Assembly: GCF_000006405.1 (NCBI RefSeq)
Contig: NW_003211409.1
Coordinates: forward strand, 132,328-196,327
Reading direction: 5' to 3'
DNA length: 64,000 nucleotides
Origin: Perkinsus marinus ATCC 50983
Taxonomy: Eukaryota; Perkinsozoa; Perkinsida; Perkinsidae
Position 1 is the stretch's first letter. Every line of letters begins with the position of its first letter. Both the position numbers and the translations under genes were made by a program. Of this stretch, positions 23,539-33,013 are shown in pieces. Below the pieces are notes generated by a model that saw nothing but the letters and a program-made list of their open reading frames with translations, did not search any database and was not told where the DNA came from.

Positions 23539-23556
23539 CGTCACGTAATGGTGACG
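23539..23556. promoter_or_regulatory. CGTCAC-n6-GTGACG inverted repeat close to a start codon
   Basis: cgtcac (23539-23544) and gtgacg (23551-23556) form a 6-bp inverted repeat around gtaatg, 26 nt before the citrate synthase ATG. The half site resembles the TGACGT core in the larger inverted repeat at 23313-23365, so a shared DNA-binding factor is possible. This is inference only. Confidence 0.3.
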
Positions 23557-23581
23557 TGAAGGAGTACCACGCCTTTACAGC

Positions 23582-25458
23582 ATGATGATCATCCTCTTCA
23601 ACGTTGATATATTTCCCATCATATTTCCAATGCCCCTCAAGCCACGCAATCTCAGTGACGACTCGCGGTTCTTCATGACGACCGGCTTGGACCGTCCCGT
23701 GGTCAATGGGGTAGTAGGCCGTCGGACCGTGCTCCTGTCTACTCTCACCTGGTTCCTGTCAGTCCCCCGCCTTGGCCCCTTGCAAAGCCGAGCTTCACCT
23801 ACCAGATGGGCGTATCGAGGAATTGCCAATATTGGAGGTGGGGCCAACAAAGTGTTTATTATCGTTATTGGCCTTCACCCTCAGGGCACTCACGGTGACC
23901 AATTCATCGACATTCGCAACCTAAGTACTCACACTGGTATGTTTGCCTTCGACCCTGGTTTCTCTTGCACGGCCTCTTGCTCTAGTGCTATCACCTATAT
24001 AGACGGCCCGAAAGGTACCTCATCGTGTTGGGCATTCACGTATCGCAGACCCTCAGGCACGCTCTTGTATCGAGGGTATCCCGCTGCGGATTTGGCTGAA
24101 CACTCTGACTTCTGTGAGGTCTGTTTCCTGTTACTCAACGGGAATCTGCCCTCACGTACACAGTATAAAAAGTGAGGTCTCGCCCGACATTCATTGATCA
24201 CGATATTTGTATTAGATTCGATGCGGCCATGAAAGGGCACATGATGGTCCACGAGAAGTTCAAGGAATTTTACGGCGGCTTTCAGGTAGTGTGGCTGTTC
24301 CGTGATAGTGGTCCTCGATCCGGCCCTTCAGTCCTCGGCCCATCCGATGGCTATCATGGTCGCCGTAGTGGGAGCGATGTCGGCCTTCTACCATGATAAA
24401 CTGGATTGGAAGAATCCTGCCCATCGCGATATGGTGGCCCTCCGCATAGTTGGCAAGATGCCCACACTAGCGGCTATGGCCTATAAAACAGCCATTGGGC
24501 AACCTATAGTTTACCCCAAGAAGAAGTACAGTGTGGCAGAGAACTTCCTCTATATGATGTTCTCGACTCCTATGGAAGAGTAAGGGGCCCTTCAAACAGG
24601 GACGAGTATGGTTAGCGTAGGTACGAGATCAATCCAGTTTTCGCCAAGGCCATTGACAAGTTCCTCATATTGCATGCTGATCATGAGCAGAATGCCTCAG
24701 CAGCTACGGTAATGGCTTAGTGGTATATCACCGAGTCATGTATTGAATGTTCTAATCCCGCATAGGTTCGAATCGCGGGGTCGTCACAAGCGAATCCTTA
24801 TGCATGCATTGCTGCTGGTATCGCCTCTCTATGGGGACCAGCCCATGGGGGTGCCAATGAGGCCGTCATTGACATGCTCGATAAGATCGGCACTAGAGAC
24901 AAGATTCCACAGTTCCTCGCCGACGTGAAGGCCAAGAAGGATGGCGTTCGTCTGATGGGATTCGGTCATCGCGTATATAAGAATTTTGATCCGCGTGCTA
25001 CGTATATGAAAAAGTTGACCTACGAAGTGTTGGAGGCCTGTGGTTATCGTGACGATCCTCAGTTGATGTTGGCCGTGGCCCTGGAAGAAGCCGCTTTGAG
25101 CGACCCTTACTTTGCCCAGAGGAAGCTATATCCAAACGTGGACTTCTATTCGGGCATAATGTTGAGGGCCATAGGATTCCCAGTGAGCATGTATACGGTA
25201 TTGTTTGCTATGGCGCGGTCTATTGGATGGATAACTCAGTGGAGAGAGATGGTGTCGGAAGGTCACTTAAGAATTGGCAGGCCTCGGCAGATCTATGTTG
25301 GCAGTAGGATGAGGGAGTACGTGCATGATATGGAGGATCCAGACCACCCAGACTCGGCCAGTGAGGCGTCCCTCGAGGGAGAGGTGGCCTTTGATATAGA
25401 CAAGTATGAGAAATTGAAGCGTTTTGGAGAGTTCACCAGCCCTAGGCAAAAACGTTAA
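23582..25458 (+). CDS. CS: Citrate synthase
   Basis: Condenses acetyl-CoA with oxaloacetate in the TCA or glyoxylate cycle. Eight exons join in frame: 23582-23710, 23763-23837, 23885-24014, 24057-24171, 24216-24285, 24332-24579, 24621-24708 and 24766-25458. Introns are 41-57 nt. Landmarks in order are [62 protein letters not shown] (first catalytic His), [16 protein letters not shown] (second His), [14 protein letters not shown] and [14 protein letters not shown] (catalytic Asp). The wording is that of bacterial GltA-type (type II) enzymes rather than the animal mitochondrial type. No C-terminal SKL is present (it ends PRQKR). The N-terminal 40 residues are poorly matched and the ATG choice is uncertain, so targeting is unclear. 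Confidence 0.95.
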
Positions 25459-25811
25459 GACTTGTCACCTCTGCTGTCAATCAGCATTTTTACAATCACT
25501 ACGTAGCAATAGACAACTATTGGTAGTGGGAATCCGCCACGACGTCCTCCCCTGCTTTACTTACATTTTTTATCATAATCTTGGTAACATTGTAGGACGT
25601 CAAATTGGTTAGAGAAATGGCGGGTTACCGTATTGATCGTTTCCAGTTATATTTATTCCGTTTCGGCAACCTTTAGATTCAACAGCTTCGGTTCGGGCTG
25701 GTGAGGGGGTCTCGGCCGAAGGTGCCATGCCGTGCTGCCGAATCTTGGTATGGTTTCAAACGTCTGGTTTTGTGTTGGAGATTTCAATTATGAAGTAGTC
25801 GTATTGTTGTC
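25459..25811. other. Short spacer, nothing recognised
   Basis: About 350 nt between citrate synthase and the RNA-binding protein gene on the same strand. It has no domain-bearing frame and no repeat. It probably carries the 3' end of one transcript and the 5' end of the next. Confidence 0.5.
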
Positions 25812-27748
25812 ATGCCGACTGAGTCTGAAGACGGCTCAACAGGGCGTCGATCCGTGGGAGGAGCTGAGGAGCAAGGCAAGGGTGAAGAGGCACCTCGAGA
25901 GGAGAGCCAAGGTCGACATGATGATGGCGACGACCATAATGATCACGAAGAGCTTCCAGATGATGCAGAGAAATGGGAAGAGCGTCGCCGTGACGATAGT
26001 GCGGACCGACCTCAGGGTAGTCGTGCAGGGGTGGATCGCGATGATGATGACGATGTCGAGCGTGAAGGTCGAGGTGATGACCGAGACAAGCGTGAGCGTC
26101 GGCACGGTAGAGAAGACCATGCACGTCGTCCTCGTCGTGATGAGGACGACCGTGAGAGCCGTCGTCATCGTGATATAGAAAGAGATCGCCATCACCACCA
26201 CCAGTCTCGTCATCATCAACATCGTAGAGATTCCCCAAGCCGATCCCGGTCCCGTCCCAGACGTCCTTCGAAAAGGGACGCTAGTCGGTCCCCCCCAGCT
26301 GTCAATGGTACTCGGGCCAGGACCAAGCGGTCGCGGGATGAGGAGGAGTATTTGAGGTTACAAAAAAAGGGTAGAGAAGATGACTCGAGACGAGGACATG
26401 AACATCAGAGTCGATCGAGGGCCTCCCGGACGGTCCTCATTGCGCAGTTGGGCATGGACGTGACCGACCGGACTGTCTATCTCGTCATGAGTAAACAGGC
26501 AGGGAAAGTCAGAGACGTACAGATTATTCGGGATGGTCGCTCACAGAGGTCCAAGGGGATCGCCTATGTGGAATTCGAGGATCAAAATAGTGCAGTGAAG
26601 GCACTGGGAATCGAACCCACCTCCTTGTGGACCAAACTAGGCCATGGAGCTAACATACAGCCGAGTCAGGCTGAGAGGAACCTCTATCCGAGCCAGAGCG
26701 TCAGCAATGCATACGGGGAAAGGGTGAACGAGTGCAGGTACGAAGCCTCCCATCTCGTATGCTCATCTGCTGCCCTCAGGCTGTATGTGGGGGGTAGTGC
26801 CAACCTTGTGGCCGACCTTAGTGAGGACGATCTACGAGCACTTTTCCAACCGTTTGGTAGTAGTCTCGGGGGATCTGGATGGCAGCGTACTACATAGGTC
26901 CACTCGATTTCGTTGACCGTCATCCTCGAAACCAAGGGGAAGGAGGAACATATGCGTTTGTGCAATATGGGGATTCTGAGCATGCTAGGAGTGCCCTCAA
27001 GGGCCTCAGTGGTAGGGTCCTGTAGCGTAGGGATGTAGTCAGAGGGCCGTTGATCAGGAATGATGATTGGCGGTAAGGAGCTCAAGGTTGGTATGGCGAC
27101 CTCAGCTGCATCAGCAGGCTTGTCGTCGTAATGGGACGGGACAGCGGGGTCGGCGGTCTACTGCTATGCTTAGGTCCTCGGTGGTCGTAGGCGCGAATAC
27201 AGACCTTGATCTTGTGGAGGATAATGAGGAAGGGCCGTCGACCCACACGGGGCTCCTCAAGGATAACCTCTCTCGAGCTCGGCTCATGCGGGCTATGGTC
27301 CGAGAGCCCATCGCGGAGGGCAGTTCCCTTCTTATGAAGTCGGCCACGAGGCTCCCGGCATCCAACTTGGCCTCGGCGGCATCGGGGGCGGCTACTGGTA
27401 CTGGCAGCCGAGTATTGATCCTGCGGAACCTTTGGGCTGCGGGGGATCAGCTGATGAACGAGGGTGGTCCTGAGAAGTTCTTTAAGGAGATCACCGACGA
27501 CGTGAAGTGAGAGACATGTGGTATGGTGGTCAGCAGGGGTTGTCCTTGACAGGTCTGAGGCTAAACGTTTTGGTACGATAACGGGGTGCTGGCTGGACGA
27601 GGCCTCAGAGAATGGCGACTGCTGGTTGAAGTTCACCACGGGGGCCGCGGCTGCCAAGTGTTCCTTGGGCCTCAATCGGCGATGGTTCGCAGGCAGGCAA
27701 CTGGTAACAGGGGCCTTGATTCGGCATCATCTAGTCGTTATCTTCTGA
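25812..27748 (+). CDS. RBM39/CAPER-like splicing factor (RS region, two RRMs, UHM)
   Basis: A nuclear pre-mRNA splicing factor of the RBM39/Rsd1 type. The N-terminal 190 residues are rich in R, D, H and E with SR pieces (SPSRSRSRPRRPSKRD). RRM1 is TVLIAQLGMDVTDRTVYLVM (about 26431) with RSKGIAYVEFED and ending ANIQPSQAERNL, the linker typical of RBM39. RRM2 starts LRLYVGGSANLVADLSEDDL (26777) and continues after an intron at 26855-26896 as TYAFVQYGDSEHARSALKGL and GKELKVGMATS. The C-terminal UHM, which in the family binds UHM ligand motifs of SF3b1 and U2AF, reads SRVLILRNLW, WLKFTTGAAAAKC and NRRWFAGRQL. The 3' limit is uncertain. A 15-nt string resembling a tRNA B box lies in RRM1 but is coding. 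Confidence 0.85.
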
Positions 27749-28677
27749 CCCAACCCGAAGATGTGTGTATCCCCTGGGTCTCGGATATTCGGGCGAGAAT
27801 GAGGAGGGTCAGTTCATGCAGCTATCTCCCAGGTCGGTCCAGAGATCAGTGATTGTTCTTAGGTGGCGGTTATAGTGTCAGAGGACAAATGGGAAGCGGG
27901 CCTTTGAGGTCATCGACAGACACCTCAACACCGACATTCGGCCTTTGTCAAACTACACTGTAAGAAGTATCGTCCAGAGGCTATTGCATGGCTTGCGTAA
28001 CGAGGGCCTCTCACCGCATCGTTGGGCATTTGAGTTGGTCGTTCTCTTTCCCTCTTATGCCCCTCGTCGCCTCCATCGGCATCATTCGTATGAAAATGTG
28101 TGTCCTGTTACCTTGTTGGCCATCGAGAATGTTCCATGGGTCATCATCATCCACTTCCGTACGGATGAGCTATGATCCTAAGAACCTATATTAGGTCGCT
28201 TTATAAAGTTCATCCGGCTGTTACAACCATTACGGACAGTCGAAGGGACCTTTGGTGGGTCTATGAGATTCCCATCTGGTCACCTCCCAGCAAGTCTATT
28301 ACTCTAGTTGGCAACTGACCATCTCTCCATGCTCAGTCTTTATTCGGCGTTGCTGCTCGTCCTTCCCAGAGGTTCTCATCACCTTGTTTATGGCCACCTA
28401 TGGATAATCCGCCCCCGAGGGCTGCTGCATGCATTCACCCTACTTTCCTTGGTTGCTACCTGAGAACCCCATTCATAAGTCTCTCGTTACGAAGGGTGTC
28501 GAGTTATCTCCTACCACCGTAGCAACGGTACGTCCGAGCCCTCTACTGGATCGGTTCTATCACCATCTGTAAACAGTCGATTAGAGTAGGGTAGCGTTTT
28601 TTAGTTATGGTCGTACCCCAAAGGGCTCCCTCGAGTGCTATTGGGGTTATTCTTCTATTTCAGTGTTATTCGACGAT
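27749..28677 (+). other. Spacer with a possible uncharacterised exon
   Basis: One stretch near 27878-27960 reads RTNGKRAFEVIDRHLNTDIR and runs into a strong donor (gtaagaag). A second, about 28195-28255, is bounded by AG and GT. They could be exons of an unrecognised plus-strand gene, but no continuous model came together. A clear pyrimidine-rich acceptor (cttctatttcag, to 28662) precedes the next start codon. Confidence 0.3.
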
Positions 28678-30405
28678 ATGTCCAACCACATCCACCGCAG
28701 TTCGGGTAGGCAAACGCCTGTCCCGATGGACATCAGCCCGTCTCCTATTCCCCGACGGGGAAGTGCACGACTCTCCCCCTCGGACCACCACCACCAGTCG
28801 ACTACACTGCTGCAGATACCACGGCTACATGGCCTGGCCCGTTGCCATAGTCAGCCGGTCATTCCTAGTGTGGGGCGACTGGTACTCAAGCCGGCCAAGA
28901 GGCGGAGGGACTCTGTTGAGGAAAGAGAGAATGAGCAGGAGCTTGGGACGGCATCTGGCCCACGGCCCAGGAAGCTGAGGAGATCTGTCGTCTTGAAGGC
29001 CCGTAAGAATCCTGTGAAGATTGCTGGCAGTACCTCTGGGAAAAAGCGTGGGCGGAAGTCCATGGGGGTACAGGACACTCGAACTCCCTCCGTGGGGTCG
29101 CCGGCCGTGAGGCGGAGACTACTACCTTCTACTGGGGGTAAGAGGTCACGTCGAGGTAGCCTGGCCCCACAGCCGACCCCCGACCCTTCCCCTAAGGCTC
29201 GGCGACGGATTCCACCTACCTCTTCAGGGAGGAAGCGGTCTGTCAAGGAGAGTGAGTTGCCCAAGCCGTCACCGTGTTCATCGCCACCAACGAGGAGGAG
29301 AGTCATACCGCGTAGTGCGGGCAAGAGGTCACTGAAAGGCTCGCAGCAGCGCATGTCATCACCGAGGAAGAGGCGGAAGTCTGGCCACGGCCCTGAGAGG
29401 CGGCCCTCGCCCTCCCCTGGTCCACCTAGAGGGTCCACAGGCGGCAGTATAGCTCGAATGACTATCAAGATGCTGAAGGAGGAGTTGACCAGAGAGGGCA
29501 TTGATTTCTCAAAGTGTGTCGAGAAGTCGGAACTAGTAGACAAGCTGAGGAGGGCTCGGCAGGGAAGGACACACCCTTCTGCTAGGGGCTCGGCGGCCCC
29601 CGCGGGGTCACAGGAGCTCCGTCCGCCCCGCAGATCTCTAAGGCTTAGTCAAGCGGCTGCGTTGCAACCGAAGGCCGTACTGAAGTCTCCATTGATGGTG
29701 GAGTTGGAAAGAATAGAGGGCTTGCCGTCGTCGGCGAAGGCGATGCAAGTACTTGGTCTGACGAAGCAACCGTGTACCGTTGGGGAGGTTAAGAAGAAGC
29801 TCAGGGCCCTGAGTAAAGTGCTCCATCCGGATAAGACCGCTAATGAGCCCCACCTTAGGGGCAGGGCGAGCGCGGCCTTCCAGCGTATCAACTCCGCAGC
29901 CCAGGAGGCTATCAAATTGCTCGAGGAGGCGACTACTGCCCCGCCGGGAAGAGTCCAACAATTGACCTATCATATGGAGGGGGAGGTGCTGATAGTCCAA
30001 TGGCGACCTCCTACTGACGTCAGTAAGAGGACGTTAGTGGGCTCCTATCGTGTGGTGGCCTCAGCCTCTGGTACAACTCCTATCGAGCAAGGCGTGGTCA
30101 ATGCCCAAGGGTCGACTACTGATGAGGGATGGGTTGAGTGTGCCATATCATCACAGGGTCGGAAGGGCAATGACATTCTATTTCGAAGGCAACAGTTCCA
30201 CGTATCGGTAAGTGCAAGTAACTCCAGTGGCTCTGGCCCCTCGGCATCGCTGCATGTATGTACTAACAGTAGAAGGGCTCCCTCCAGAATCCCCCTTCCT
30301 CCTCCTACCCTAGATGGACCTAGAGGAGCCAACACTGGCTCCTATACCGCCGCGGCTCGGTCCCATGGCCTCGGAGGTCTGCGTCGTCACAATACAGTAT
30401 TTTGA
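28678..30405 (+). CDS. Basic nuclear-type protein with SAP-like, J-like and FN3-like segments
   Basis: A single-exon protein of 575 aa; ATG at 28678, 15 nt after a strong splice-acceptor-like tract. The first half is very basic and Ser/Pro-rich. It holds about three 30-residue repeats of the form SPxxRRRxxPxSxGKRS (near 29095, 29180 and 29280), with many S-P and T-P sites. Then comes MTIKMLKEELTREGIDFSKC...KSELVDKLRRAR, which fits a SAP DNA-binding helix pair. Next is a J-like segment with the HPDK motif (KALRALSKVLHPDK-like, about 29820) flanked by helices. The C-terminal part (VLIVQWRPPT, GSYRVVAS, FHVSVSASNSSGSG) reads as a fibronectin III fold. I know no family with this order. A chromatin-bound co-chaperone is a reasonable guess. 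Confidence 0.8.
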   Translation: MSNHIHRSSGRQTPVPMDISPSPIPRRGSARLSPSDHHHQSTTLLQIPRLHGLARCHSQPVIPSVGRLVLKPAKRRRDSVEERENEQELGTASGPRPRKLRRSVVLKARKNPVKIAGSTSGKKRGRKSMGVQDTRTPSVGSPAVRRRLLPSTGGKRSRRGSLAPQPTPDPSPKARRRIPPTSSGRKRSVKESELPKPSPCSSPPTRRRVIPRSAGKRSLKGSQQRMSSPRKRRKSGHGPERRPSPSPGPPRGSTGGSIARMTIKMLKEELTREGIDFSKCVEKSELVDKLRRARQGRTHPSARGSAAPAGSQELRPPRRSLRLSQAAALQPKAVLKSPLMVELERIEGLPSSAKAMQVLGLTKQPCTVGEVKKKLRALSKVLHPDKTANEPHLRGRASAAFQRINSAAQEAIKLLEEATTAPPGRVQQLTYHMEGEVLIVQWRPPTDVSKRTLVGSYRVVASASGTTPIEQGVVNAQGSTTDEGWVECAISSQGRKGNDILFRRQQFHVSVSASNSSGSGPSASLHVCTNSRRAPSRIPLPPPTLDGPRGANTGSYTAAARSHGLGGLRRHNTVF

Positions 30406-30549
30406 GGAGGCGTTAATCTGCAAGTATAATATCACTTATTACCACTACCTCTGACAACGTAACACTATCATTGATGTTTGCATCACACGACGACGGCGCT
30501 CTTTAGTTGCGTTCGTGTCAATAGCGATGATAGCAGTGCCTCACGCGAA

Positions 30550-31087
30550 ATGGATTTTTTCCCAACTGTCGTCCAGCTGCGGACTATGTCCTGGGTCCCA
30601 TGGGCCCTGTGTGCTGTCATGACCTCCATTGCTATCACGGGGATACTCTTCGCTACTTCAAAAATGGGGAAGCATGACCCTGAGCCTCTCTCTGTGAGAC
30701 GTAGCGCTCGATTGAAAGAACGGAAAGTGGGCTAACACTCTGATGTCGTGAGTCGTTCATGTCTGTTTCCCTAGGGGACCACCGAGAGCGAAACCATCCC
30801 TACTGGGGGTAGTAGTGTCCTCAACACTATTGTTTCTGCTCATTTCTCCTCAGGCAGTAAGAGGACAATACTGTATTATGTGATCGTGACCGCTCTTATT
30901 GCGATGTTTGCTATGGTAAGGCAGAAATTACCTCATTGGCATTTTCTACTTCGCTCAGTTATCTGCCCTCCTAGTGCTAGTGGTCTCTCCTGAGGTCTCG
31001 GCCTTCATCAGTCTACATGCGGGATCCCTCTCGTCCAAGCTGGCGTCATTGTTGACATCATTCAAAATGGCTGTTGATGAGCTGTGA
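30550..31087 (+). CDS. Small two-TM protein of unknown family
   Basis: Three exons (30550-30726, 30775-30915 and 30959-31087) join in frame to 148 aa. The introns are 48 and 43 nt with GT-AG ends. The first TM segment is WVPWALCAVMTSIAITGIL. It is followed by a basic stretch, SVRRSARLKERK, a Ser/Thr-rich linker and a second long hydrophobic stretch, ILYYVIVTALIAMFAMLSAL, running to LVLVVSPEVSAF. The basic patch beside the membrane recalls chromatin- or nuclear-envelope-linked proteins, but that is weak. An in-frame ATG at 30478 would add 24 residues; I chose the later one because the added part is not membrane-like and looks like 5' UTR. It lies 145 nt after the SAP/J-like gene. Confidence 0.6.
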
Positions 31088-33013
31088 ATAATTGGTGCAT
31101 GCTTTCACTGTCTCCGTCACATCGTTTGGTTTAGAGAGTCCAATCTGTCCCATTTCTAGCAGTAGGGCGGCCCTTCGCCTATAGACCTGTTATCGTTTGC
31201 CGTATCGGGCTCCGATCAACGATTTGATCCAATGACCAATGAACGTGTGTGAGTCTCTTGCGCAGGGACACTCCAGAAAGTTCACAGGGACGTGTTCATT
31301 GGAAACTTACGTTGTGCTTTGGCTTGACATCCGTAAATACAACAAGTTTTTCCCACTTCACGTAACATAACTGATCCTAACGATCTTGGCATTCGATGAA
31401 CTCCTACGTAGATGTGCTGCCTCAGTAGGCCTACCCGCCGTGAACGTGGGCCAGCTCCCCTTTCATAGCCTTCAGCTTGAAAGGCTCTCCGTCACTCCCT
31501 CCGATGAGGTATACCGTGTAATTGACTTCTAACTGAGAAACCAACAGGGAGGAGGTGCTTAAACTCGCCGTCCACCAACCCCCTCGAGTTTGCGAGTTTG
31601 GTGTAGAAGTTTAGCTAAACAGTACAGCCTCTTATCATCGCGAAGGTTCCTCTCGTATTTCTTTACAATTTCAGAGGTAAAACTGTCAATAAGTTGTGCC
31701 TTCAAGGAAGGTGGACTCCTCTTTGTGCGATCACTCGTCTTCGGAGATGTTCACATCACTTGGTTACCGTATTCTTTCACTACGTCCGCATCAGCTATCA
31801 CGACAAATTCAGTAGTGCTTCTGAGAACACTAGAATTCGAGAGAGTATTGCCGGTTGGCATCACCTATTTGAATGTGTTGTACGCGCCACGTCCGTGACG
31901 CGCAATCTGCCTGATTCCTCTCGATGTCCGACAACAGTCTGCAAACGGGTAAAAGTTACTCAGTTCGGAAGTGTTATTCGTCGAGAACTCTGTACCTACG
32001 AGGGATTGTGGAAAGTGATGGTTTTTCTGATCGATTCATTGGAAGGCACATGTCTCAAACGGAAACAGTTCCGTGGGACGTCAGCAAGGCGATGAAGGCC
32101 AGAGGGTGGCTCAGCATGACATGTCTGCCCAGCGTTAATATACTGAACTCTCAGAGCGGTCTATAGGACAAAGCTCAGGAAATTCCGCCGCAGTAGTGAA
32201 GGATATCAGGAAGAATACTCTGTGGAAACGCACCAGCTTATTGCGTCACACCAGGCAAATCATATCCAACTTTCGGACAAGAGGCCTCTGAACGGCAGGG
32301 GAGCTTATTTCTCTTCCCAGACCCGCACTTTCTGTTAATATGGGATACGACAAGTCGCTACCAACGTGATCTATGGTGTGTGAAGGCTCAATAGATGATC
32401 AGCATAACCTCGGGGATGAGGGTATCGCACATTCATTCATAAATTCGTATTGGGACTCACAGAAGTGTACCATGCTGCAGACAACCTTAAACCGACACTA
32501 ATGAGAAACGACAAGACAACATAGTGATGAAACATCAGGCATGCGAGTGGAGGCAAATTGGCATATAGTGAGGCACTAGAACGTAGCCGCTTTGCGACTA
32601 GCTGCCCTCCGAGGAGTAATGTAGACAAATCTCGACCTGGAGTCAAGAGACAGTTCCGATGGTCTAGGGGACGAACCCCTCGGTTGGAAACTTCTACGAG
32701 CGTCGGACTGACGACTTCCGAATAGCCATTGTATATTGGCCTTCTTGGATGCATCAGTGAGGAAAGGCAGGTCTTGTGATGGGTCGTGACGAAGTGGGGG
32801 CGTTGATGGTGTCGCGTCAGATAGCAGTGGTGCTCTGCAGGACGGGCCATGTAGCGTGGCGTGGCAGTATGGGCATTGCAATAAAGACATCAACGAGCCG
32901 GCCCACTACTGCTCTCACCGACCACGGTGATCCCAACTAACACAACATGGAGAAGGGGACAGTGAAACTGAGAATTGTGCACAGCTATTCTACAAGTTAG
33001 CTTTAATATACGT
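31088..33013. other. Spacer, nothing recognised
   Basis: About 1.9 kb between a plus-strand and a minus-strand gene whose 3' ends face each other. Reading frames of up to about 137 codons occur on both strands, but none carries a motif I know. Confidence 0.5.

Larger units (their letters stand above)
21543..23581. other. Intergenic region with a strong inverted repeat before citrate synthase
   Basis: About 2 kb with no recognisable gene. The right third holds a perfect 21-bp inverted repeat (23313-23365) and a shorter one (23539-23556) just before the citrate synthase start. A pyrimidine-rich AG at 23580 precedes the ATG by one base. Confidence 0.5.

Noticed and set aside
24700-24785. tRNA-like string (ggcttagtgg as A box, ggttcgaatc as B box) at the last citrate synthase intron
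   Set aside because: The arms do not pair, and the B-box part is needed as coding sequence (VRIAGSS) of the following exon.
26590-26625. Minus-strand gggttcgattcccag, like a tRNA T-arm
   Set aside because: It lies in the coding sequence of RRM1 of the RBM39-like gene, and no matching 5' half exists.
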